A stretch of DNA of 17,909 bases from Halanaerobiales bacterium. Its GTDB lineage: Bacteria > Bacillota_F > Halanaerobiia > DY22613. Below the pieces are notes generated by a model that searched no databases, was not told the origin of the DNA, and saw only the letters and a list, made by a program, of their open reading frames with translations. How positions within the stretch are numbered: the first letter of the stretch is position 1; every line of letters starts with the position of its first letter. Shown here piece by piece: positions 1-12,000 of this stretch. Position numbers and translations under genes: made by a program. The stretch lies in assembly GCA_023128035.1 (NCBI GenBank), contig JAGMES010000087.1:1-17909 (forward strand). Direction: 5' to 3'.

Positions 1-1
1 T

Positions 2-28
2 TTGTGCGGATGATGCTTCATAATAATC
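2..28 (-). other. Condensation domain of module 6, first residues only
   Basis: The last nine residues in the window, DYYEASSAQ, match the conserved start of the other C domains exactly, so the synthetase continues with at least one further condensation step beyond the window. An epimerase start is unlikely because the other five occurrences of this start all lead into C domains, but it cannot be excluded from nine residues. Confidence 0.75.
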
Positions 29-3000
29 TGCAGGTTCTACTGGTTCTATTGCTATATATGCTGTTTGCGCGCACGCGCGTATGGCATTTTGAATATATTC
101 GCTTATTCCTTTTATAGTTGGGTTTTTAAACATTTCATTTAATGATACTTCCACATTAAGTTCCTTGTGCATTTTAGCTACCAATATTGTTGCCTTTAAA
201 GAATGTCCTCCAAGTTCAAAGAAGTTATCATTGATGCCTACTTTATCAATTCCCAATACGTCTTTCCACATTTCTACTAACTTTTCGTCTGTTTCATTTC
301 GTGGATCTTCGTATTCAGTTCCTACCAAGATGTTACCTTCAGGTTCTGGAAGTGCTTTTCGATCAATTTTACCATTTGCATTTATTGGTATTTCATCTAG
401 TTGTACAAAATAAGATGGGATCATATATTCTGGCAAACTTTTTAGTAGGAATTCTCTCAACTCCTTCGGAGTGAAGTCCCCTACTGTTACTTCTTTTTCT
501 GAAACAACATATGCACAAAGATATTTTGCTCTATTTTTATCTTCACGATCTACCACTAGTGCTTCTTTGATTGGATTATAATTTAACAACTGGCTTTCAA
601 TTTCTCCAAGTTCGATTCTAAATCCACGGATTTTTACTTGGTGGTCGATTCTTCCTAAAAATTCTATATTTCCATCTGGTAACCATCTTGCTAAATCGCC
701 AGTCCGGTACATTTTTTCTTCTGGAGTGAATGGGTTCTTACCAAACAAGTTTGGGACAAACTTTTCTGCTGTCAAATCTGATCTATTAAAATATCCTCTT
801 GTTAAGCATTCTCCAGCTATGCACAGTTCTCCAGCGACTCCAATTGGAAGCAGTTTATTATATTTATTTACAATATAAGCTTTGACATTATTTAATGGTT
901 TTCCTATTGGTACTATGCGTTCATCTTTTAAATTAGCTGTAGAGTATCTTATTACATAGATTGTTGTTTCAGTAGGACCATAAATATTTTCAACAATTAC
1001 ATTCTTTAATATTGCGTTACATCTTCGAGCTAATTCTCTTGGGAATGCCTCTCCTGCAACAAACATATAGCCTAAACTAGTTATTTTTTCAATATCCTGT
1101 TCCGTGATTCCATCTAAAAATACATTTAGCATGGATGGGACAAAGTTGATATGTGTTACATCGTATTTATTGATCGCTTCTACTATAGTATTTAAGTCCT
1201 TTTCTCCCCCTGAAGGTAAGATGGCGATTCTTCCATTACCCATAAACCAACCAAATAATTCTGTCACTGATACATCAAAAGTAAATGTAGTTTTTAATAA
1301 ATATGTTCCATCTTCCATGAGTGGATAGTCATTTTGCATATTTGTCAGTATGTTAACTACACTTTGATGTTCAACTACAACACCTTTTGGTTTTCCTGTC
1401 GAACCAGAGGTATATATTACATATGCTAAATCTTTTGCTGTATTTATACGCTCCAAGTTTTCTCCATTAGATGAATATACATTGTTATCTTCTAAATCTA
1501 GCACTTCTCCATTAAACATTACTTTGTCTATATACTTGCTTTGTGTTAGAACGATATTTGTTTTGCTATCATCAATTATATATTGGATTCGATCCTCTGG
1601 ATAGTCTGGAGTTATTGGTAAATAGGCTCCGCCTACTTTAAGAATTCCGAATATACCTACTATCATTTCAAAGGAACGATCTGCTATAATACTTACTATG
1701 CTGTCTGATTTTACTCCTTTTTCTCTTAATGTTCTAGCTAATCTATTGGCTTTTTCATTTAGTTCTTTATAGGTTAGAGTCATTTCTTCTGCGCGAGTAC
1801 TCGATACTACTGCAATATTGTCTGGTGTATTCTCTACTTTTTCTTCAAATAACTCATGTAATGTTTTGTTTCTTGGGTAATCTTCATAGGTGTTATTAAA
1901 TTCATTTAAAATCTGTTCCTTTTCTTCTTTATTGAGCATCTTAATTTCACTTAATTTAGTATCTGTATCAACAGTTACTGCTTTAAGTATATTTCTAAAA
2001 TGAGATATCATTCTTTCAACAGTTTCTCTTTTAAATAGCTTGATACTGTATTCAAAATTTAAATTTATTTCTTCGTCTGTATCACTCGCTGTAATTGTTA
2101 GATCAAATTTTGATGTTTTGTTTTCATAATTATATGGTTTAAAATTTAAATCTTGAACCGATAGTTCTCCACTATCCATATTTTGTAGTATAAACATTAC
2201 ATCAAATAATGGATTCCTACTCAAATCTCTTCTTAAATCTAGCTTATCTACTAACTCTTCAAATTGATAATCTTGATTCTCATATGCATCTAAAGCATTC
2301 TTTCTTACTTCCTTAAGAAATTTTTCATAAGTCATATCTGCATTTGGATTATTTCTCATAGCAATAGTGTTTACAAACATTCCGATAATTTTCTCTAAAT
2401 CTGCATGTGGTCTGCCTGCTATTGGACTTCCAATTATTATATCTTCTTGACTACTATATTTAGACAATAAGATATTTACCCCTGATAAAAGTACCATATA
2501 CATTGTACTTCCAGTTTCTTTTACTAACTTTTCAAGATTTTTCGTTAATTCCTTGTCTAAATTAAAACTGATACTATCACCTTCAAAACTTTGTATAGTG
2601 GATCTTGGATAATCAGTTGGCATATTTAATACTGGTACCTCATCATTAAATCTACCCATCCAATATTCCTCTTGCTTTTTCATAACATCTGATCTTAATA
2701 GATTATTTTGCCATTCTGCATAATCCTTGTATTGAATTCTTAAGCTATTTAATTCTTTACCTTCATAAATACTTGTAAACTCATTTACAAGTATTCCCAT
2801 AGATGTACCATCTGAGATGACGTGGTGCATATCAAACATGAGTATGGATTCAGTTTCTGCTAATTCAATAACTCCTACTCTAAATAAAGGTGCTTTACTT
2901 AAGTCAAAAGGTTTTATAAATTCCTTTACAACTTCTTCGATAGTTTTATCAGTTTTATCTATATATTCTACTTTAAACTCTACATCTTTAATGACTCTTT

Positions 3001-6000
3001 GAACTATTTTCTCTTCTATTGTTTCAAATGATGTTCTTAAACTTTCATGTCTCTCTATTAACTTAATTAAAACTTGTTCTACTTTTTCTAAATTCAATCT
3101 TCCATTAACATTTAGAATACCTGGTATATTATATCCTGTACTTTGTAAGTTAAATTGTTGCAACATATACATTCTCTTTTGAGCTGAGGATGTTTGATAA
3201 TACTCTGCATCTTCTATTTTTTGAATTGCTGAATAAACTGTTTTGTTAGTTTTTTTGATATATTCACTAATTTCTTTAACCGTAGGCCGTTTAAAGACTT
3301 CACTTAACGGCATTTCTACATCCATTCGCTTATATATTTTTGAAACCAGGATGGTAGCTTTTAATGAATGTCCGCCCAGTTCAAAGTAATTATCATTGAT
3401 ACCTACTTTATCTACACTAAGAACTTCTTTCCAAATCTCGACTAACATCTCTTCTGTTTCATTTCTTGGGGCTACATACTCTGTTCCAACTAATATTTTA
3501 CCCTCTGGTATTGGTAGTTCCTTGCGATCAATCTTTCCGTTTACATTCAATGGCATTTTATCTAGTTGAATAAAATAGGCTGGAATCATATAATCTGGGA
3601 GATTATTAGATAGGTACTCTCTTAACTCTCCAACTGTGATATTTCTATGAGCGACAAAGTAGGCACATAAGTATTTATTGTTTTTCTCATCTTTTCTGTC
3701 GATTACTATTACTTCTGAAATATCCTTATGTTCAAATAAACTTTTTTCAATCTCTCCTAGCTCGATTCTAAAACCTCTAATTTTTACTTGATGGTCTATT
3801 CTTCCGATAAACTCAATATTACCATCTGGTAATAACTTCACCATGTCCCCAGTTTTATACATTCTCTCTCCTAAGATAATCCCAAAAGGATTATCAACAA
3901 ATGGATTTTGGATAAACTTTTCTACAGTAAGTTCTGGATTATTTAAATAACCTCGAGCCAATCCATCTCCACCCAAACATAACTCTCCACAAACTCCAAT
4001 TGGAGATAGATTATTATCTTTATCAACAACATAACCTGTTGTGTTATTGATAAATTTGCCAATTGGTATAGTTCCAGAACAATCCTGATCTACAAAGAAA
4101 ACGGTTGAAAATGTAGTATTTTCTGTTGGCCCATATATATTAGCAATCTTTAAATTTTGACACTCTCTTCTAACCTGATTGAAATGTTTTGATGATGCTG
4201 CTTCTCCACCTGTTAATAAAAACTTAAGTGACTTAAACATATCAGGTTTTTCTTCTGACATTACGTTAAATAAGGCTGTTGTGAGAAATAAATTACTAAT
4301 TTGATTGTCAGCTAAATACTTAGCCATTTTGTCAGTTCTTAAAATGAGATCTTTTGAACCTAAATGAAGTTCTAAGCCATTTAATAATGATCCCCAAATC
4401 TCAAAAGTAGAGGCATCAAAAGTCAGCATTCCAGTTTGTAATATTTTATCTCTTGGTTCGAATTCAATATAATTTGTATTTTTAGTCAACCGGACTACAT
4501 TTCTATGTTCTACCATTACTCCTTTAGGCTTACCAGTGGAACCTGAGGTATAGATTACATAAGCTAAATTTTCTGGAGTATTAATATTTGGTAGGCTATT
4601 CAGATTCTGTTTTGATAAGTATAATTTTTCATCTAAAATATCTATTAATCTACCATTAAAATTAAAATCAATATCTATAATTATATCTCCTTGTGTTAAT
4701 AATACATTTACTGAACAATCTTCTAACATATATTTGATTCTATCCGTTGGATATTCTGGATCAATAGAAAGATATGCTCCACCTGATTTTAGAATAGCCA
4801 TAACCCCTATAATCAACCCTAGTGAACGTTCAGCCATAATACCTACTAAGTGATTCTCTTTTATTCTTAGTTCTCTCAAAAGAACTGCCAAACAGTTGGC
4901 TCTATCATTTAGTTCTCTATAAGTTAATTTGTTATCACCAAATACGACAGCTATTTGATCTGGATTATTTTCTACTTGTTCTTCAAATAACTCATGGATT
5001 GTTTTATCTCTTGGGTAATCTACAATAGTATCATTAAAGATATTAAGAATCTTATCTTTTTCTTCTGCTGTAATCATCTCAATGTCAGATAGTTTTATCT
5101 GTGGATTTGCTGCTACTTTAGTTAGGATGTTTTTTAAATGTAAGAACATTCGCTTAACAGTTTCCTGCTTAAACAACTTTGTGCAGTATTCAAGAGTTAT
5201 ATCGATCTTCTTACCTACTTCACTTGCAAAAATCGTTAAATCAAATTTTGCTATTTTGTTATCATGATCATATGGTGTTAATTCAAAGTTCTTAAATTTT
5301 AGTTGGTTATTATTAAAGTTTTGCATCGTAAACATTACATCAAATAGTGGATTTCTACTCAAATCCCTTCTTAGAGCTAAATGTTCTACCAACTCTTCAA
5401 ATTGATAATCCTGATTTTCGTATGCTTGTAATGCATTATTTCTTACATCCATTAGGAATTCTGTATAAGTCATATTTCTGTCTGGATTGTTTCTCATAGC
5501 AAGGGTGTTTACAAACATTCCGATAATTTTCTCTAAGTCTGGATGTGGCCTACCAGCTATTGGACTTCCTACTATAATATCTTCCTGTCCACTATATTTA
5601 GACAATAAGATATTTACCCCTGATAAAAGTACCATATACATTGTACTACCAGTTTCTTTTGCTAATTTTTCTAGATTTTTTGTTAATTCCTTATCTAATT
5701 TGAAGTTAATACTATCTCCTTCAAGACTTTGGATAGCTGGTCTTGGATAATCTGTCAACAGATTTACTACTGGGATTTCGTCACTAAATCTTTCGTTCCA
5801 ATACTCTTCCTGCTTTTTCATTAAATCTGACTTCAATAAGTTATTTTGCCATTCTGCGTAATCCTTATACTGAATTTTGAGTTCATCTAATTTATTTCCT
5901 TCATAAAGGTTTGCAAATTCATCTACAAATATTTCCATAGATATACCGTCTGATATTATGTGATGCATATCAAACATAAGTATATATTTATCTTCTTCTA

Positions 6001-9000
6001 ATTGAATAATTTCTACTCTAAATAAAGATGTTTTACTCAAATCAAATGGTCTTATAAATTCTTTTATTAATTCTTCAATATTTTTATCTGTTTTTTCTAA
6101 GTACTCTACAAAATCAACATAATTAAACTCTACCTCTACGTCCGCTAAAGAGTTTACTCTTTGGACTATCTTCTCGTCGATTGTATCAAAAGATGTTCTT
6201 AATGTTTCATGTCTTTTTATAAGTTCATCAAAAGCTTTTTCTACTAATTCTAAATTTAGTTTTCCTTCTATTTCCAGCACACTAGGCATATTATAACTTG
6301 TACTGCTTAAATCGAACTGTTGGAGCATATACATTCTCTTTTGTGCAGAAGATGCTTCATAATAGTCTGCAGGCACTACTTTTTCTATTTTCTGATAAGC
6401 TGTTTGCGCGCACGCGCGTATGGCATTATGAATATATTCGCTAATCCCTTTTATAGTTGGTCTTTTAAATATTTCACCTAACGATACTTCTACATCCAAT
6501 TCTTTATGCATCTTAGCTGCCAATATTGTTGCCTTTAAAGAATGGCCTCCAAGCTCGAAGAAGTTATCATTGATGCCTGCATTTTCTATTCCCAAAATTT
6601 CTTTCCATATTTCTACTAACTTTTCTTCTGTTTCATTTCGCGGAACTTCGTATTCAGTTCCTACCACAATAGAACCAACAGGCGCAGGAAGTACTTTTCG
6701 ATTAATCTTGCCATTTGCATTTAATGGCATTTCATCTAACTGTACAAAATATGATGGGATCATGTATTCTGGTAAACTTGTTAGTAGAAATTCTCTTAAT
6801 TGCCCGACTGTTACTTCTTTTTCTGATACTACATAGGCACACAAATATTTAGCACCATTTTTATCTTCACGATCTACCACTAGTGCTTCTTTGATTAAAT
6901 TATAGCTCAATAACTGATTTTCAATTTCTCCAAGTTCGATTCTAAATCCACGGATCTTCACTTGATGGTCGATTCTTCCTAAGAATTCTATATTTCCGTC
7001 TGGTAACCATCTTACCAAATCTCCAGTCCTGTACATTTTTTCTTCAGGAATAAATGGATCATCAACAAATTTTTCTGCTGTCAAATCTGATCTATTAAGA
7101 TAACCTCTTGTTAAGCACTCTCCTGATATGCACAGTTCTCCAAAAACTCCGATCGGGAGCAGCTTATTAAATTTATTTACAATATAAGCTTTTACGTTAT
7201 TTAATGGTTTTCCTATTGGTACTATCCGTTCATCTTTTAAATTAGCTATAGAGTATCTTGTTACATAGATTGTTGTTTCTGTTGGACCATATATATTTTC
7301 AACAGTTACACCCTTTAATTTTACATTGCATCTTCGAGCTAATTCTCTTTGGAATGCCTCTCCTGCAACAAACATATAGCGTAAACTAATTATTTTTTCA
7401 ATATCCTCTTCGGTGACTCCATCTATAAATACATTTAGCATGGATGGAACAAAGTTAATATGTGTTACATTGTATTTATTGATCGCTTCTATTATAGTAT
7501 TTAAGTCCTTTTCCCCACCTGGAGGTAAAATTGCGATTCTTCCATTACCCATAAACCAACCAAATAATTCTGTCACAGACACATCGAAAGTAAATGCAGT
7601 TTTTAATAAATATGTTCCATCTTCCATGAGTGGATAATCATTTTGCATATTTGTAAGTATATTAACGACACTTTGATGTTCAACTAAAACACCTTTTGGT
7701 TTTCCTGTTGAACCAGAGGTGTATATAACATATGCTAAATCTTTTGCTGTATTTATGTGTTTTAAGTTTTCTCCATTAGATGAATATAATTTGTTATCTT
7801 CTAAGTTTATTACCTCTCCATTAAACATTAATTTTTCAATATGCTCACTTTGTGTCAATACGATATCTGTTTGACTATCATCAAGGATATATTGTATTCT
7901 ATCCTCGGGATAATCTGGAGTTATTGGTAAATAGGCTCCACCTGCTTTAAGAATTCCAAATATACCTACAATCATTTCAAAGGAACGATCTACTAAAATA
8001 CTTACTATGCTGTCTGATTTTACTCCTTTTTCTCTTAAGATTCTGGCTAATCTATTGGCTTTTCCATTTAGTTCTCTATAGGTTAGCGACATTTCTCCTG
8101 CGCTAGTACGCGATACTACTGCGATATTGTCTGGTGTATTCTCTACTTTTTCTTCAAATAACTCATATAGTGTTATGTCTCTTGGGTAATCTGCACAAGT
8201 GTTGTTAAATTCATATAGAACCTGGTCTTTCTCTTCTTTGTTAAGCATCTCAATTTCACTTAATTTAATATCTGCGTCAACTACTACTGCTTTGAGTATA
8301 TTTCTGAAATGTAATACCATTCTTTCAATGGTTTCTCTTTTATATAGCTTAGTACTGTACTCTAAATTAAAAATTATTTCATCACCTGTACTTAAAGTGA
8401 CTTCACTTGCTGAGAGTGTTAAATCAAATTTTGATATTTTATGATCGAAATATAAAGGCTTTAATTTTAAATTTTCAATTATCAATTCGTTATTATTAAA
8501 ATTTTGCGATTGCATATTTTGCATCGTAAACATAACATCAAAAAGTGGATTTCTACTCATATCCCTACTTAAATCTAACTGTTCAACTAACTCTTCAAAT
8601 TGATAATCTTGATGGTTATATGCTTCTAATGCATTATCTTTTACTTGCTTTAAAAAATCTTTATAAGTCATATTTCCATTTGGATTATTTCTCATAGCAA
8701 GCGTATTTACAAACATTCCAATAATTTTCTCTAAATCTGGATGTGACCTGCCTGCTATTGGACTTCCCACTATAATATCTTCTTGTCCACTATATTTAGA
8801 CAATAAGATATTAACGCCAGATAAAAGTACCATATATACTGTACTACCTGTCTCTTTTGCTATTCTATCTAGATTCTTTGTTAATTCGTTATCTACCTTA
8901 AAACTGATACTATCTCCTTCAAAATTTTGTTTGGTTGATCTTGGATAATCAGTTGGCATATTTAATATTGGGACTTGCCCATCATTCTGAATGGGATCAC

Positions 9001-12000
9001 TAAATCTATTGACCCAATATTTTTCTTGTTTTTCCATAACATCTGATCTCAATAATTTATTCTGCCATTTTGCATAATCCTTATATTGAATTTTTAAGTT
9101 ATCTACTTCTTTACCTTCATAAAGAGTTGCAAACTCATTTATAATAATTTGCATAGATATCCCATCTGATATGATGTGGTGCATATCAAACATGAGAATA
9201 TATTTATCTTCTTGTAGTCTTATAACTCCTACTCTAAATAAAGGCGCTTTAGTCAAATCAAATGGTCTGATAAATTTATTTACTGGTTCTTTGATAATTA
9301 TATCTGCTTTTTCTATATATTCTAAATCTACGGATGTACATGAATTTACTCTCTGAACTATCTTCTCGTCGATTGTTTCAAAAGATGTTCTTAAAGTTTC
9401 ATGTCTCTTAAGGAGTTCATCAAAGGCTTGTTCTACTCTTTCAACATTTAGCATTCCTTCTACTTCAAACACTCCCGGCATATTATAACTTGTACTGCTT
9501 AAATCGAACTGTTGGAGCATATACATTCTCTTTTGTGCTGAGGACGCTTCATAAAAATCTGCTAAATCTACTTTTTCGATTGCCAGATATTCTTTTTTTG
9601 TTGCTTTTTGAATATATTCGCTGATTCCTTTTATTGTAGCTCTTTTAAATATTTCGTTTAGTGGCACTTCTATATTTAAACTCTTATATATTTTACCTGT
9701 CAACATGATAGCTTTTAAAGAATGCCCACCTAGTTCAAAGAAGTTATCATTGATACCTATTTTATTTATCTCCAATACTTCTTTCCAAATTTCTACTAAT
9801 TTTTGTTCTGTTTGATTGCGTGGAGCTTCATATTCAGTTCCTACTATTATGTTAGAATCTGGTTTAGGAAGTGCCTTTCGATCAACCTTACCATTTTTGT
9901 TTATTGGGATATTTTCTAGTTGCACAAAATAAGATGGAATCATATATCCTGGTAAACTTTTTAGTAGGAATTCTCGTAATTCTTTTACTGTGACCACTTT
10001 ATCTGATACTACATAAGCACATAAGTAATTATTTGAATTCTGATCTTTTCTATCAATTACAACTGTTTTGCTTATAGCATTATATTTTAAAAGTTGAGTT
10101 TCAATTTCTCCTAATTCAATCCTAAAACCACGTATCTTAACCTGATTGTCCTTTCTTCCAACAAACTCTATATTACCATCAGGTAACCACCTTGCTAAAT
10201 CTCCGGTTCGATACATTCTTTCATTGACAGATGAATTTGTAAATGGATTTTTACTAAATTTCTCTTCAGTAAGAGAAGGGTTGTTTAAATATCCCTTGCC
10301 TACTCCTTCTCCTGATAAATATATTTCTCCGACAACACCTACTGCTACCGGGTGACTGTATTTGTCTAAAATATAGACTTTCTCATTAGGCATCGTTTTA
10401 CCTATTGGAATCATATCTAATGATTTGATTATGTCAGGTTCGATTAAGTATGCGATTGAATCGACACAACATTCAGTTGGCCCATAGATATTTGTTATGT
10501 AAGGGGTAGTTTTATTGCTGACATTTTGAAATTTTTCATAAAATTCTTTAACCACTATTGCAGGCAGTGATTCACCACCAATGATAAAATGCTTTACACC
10601 TAAGTTATAATCATCTTTTCGAATAGCATTTACTAAAAGACTGATATGTGTTGGTGTGCCATCCGAAACATCTATCTTATTCATATTATAAAATTCCAGT
10701 ATTTTATTCCCATCAAACCTTACATTTTCTACTACAATGTTTAATGTATGCTTTTTTAATAGAGATCCAAAAATTTGCTGAACAGATGCATCAAAATAAT
10801 ATGGTGCAAGTAAGGCAATATTTAAAGAAGAATGATATCTTGCATAAATAATTTTTGATAAACCTTCTACCAGACTGATTACACTTTTGTGTTCAATCAT
10901 AACTCCTTTGGGCTTTCCGGTTGAACCCGAAGTATAAATCGCATAAGCAAGGTTTGAAGGTGTATTGATTGTAGTAAGGTTTGTGTTTGGTTCTGAATAT
11001 ATTTCTTTATCCTGAATATCAATTGTTTGAGTAAAGGCTGCCAAATCATTAGTTATAAATTTTTTCTGTGTAATTAAGATATCTGTCTGACTGTCTTTTA
11101 GCATATATAAAATCCGACTCTCTGGATAGTCAGAACTTATTGGCATATATGCTCCTCCAGATTTCAATATCCCCATAATACCAACTATCATCTCAAGCGA
11201 ACGTTCAACTAATAATCCAACTATGCTATCAGCTTTTACTCCTTTTTCTCGTAAAATTTTCGCTAGTCTGTTAGCTTTTTCGTTTAATTCACGATAGGTT
11301 AATTGTTCATTCTCATATTTAACTGCTATATGGTCTGGAACATCTTCTACAACTTCTTCAAATAATTGATGAATTGTTTTATTTTTCGGATATCCAATAT
11401 AAGTATCATTAAATTCATCAAGAATCATCACTTTTTCATGTTCTGAAAGGGTGTTAATTTCACTTAACTTTATATTTGTATTTAAATGAACTTCATTAAG
11501 TATGTTGTTAAGATGAGAGATCATTCTTACTACTGTCTCTTTTTTAAATAAATCAGTACAATATTCAATATCTAATCTTATTTCTTCACCTATTTCATTA
11601 GCAGAAATTGATAAATCAAATTTTGATACTTTATTATTATATTCAACTGTTCTTAGTTCTAAGTTATCAAATATAAAATCTCTATCATTAAAATTATTCA
11701 TTGCAAACATTACATCAAATAATGGATTTCTACTCATATCCCGGACTAAATCTCTATTTAAATCTAATTTATCTACTAACTCTTCAAATTGATAATCTTG
11801 ATTTTCGTAAGCTTTTAAAGCATTTTCATTTATTTCATTTAAAAACTGACTAAAAGTCTTATTCCCTATTGGATAATTTCTCATGGCTAATGTGTTTACA
11901 AACATTCCGATGATATTTTCTAAATCAGAATGTGATCTACCAGCAATAGGAGTCCCGATAACTATATCTTCCTGACTACTATATTTGGATAATAAAATAT

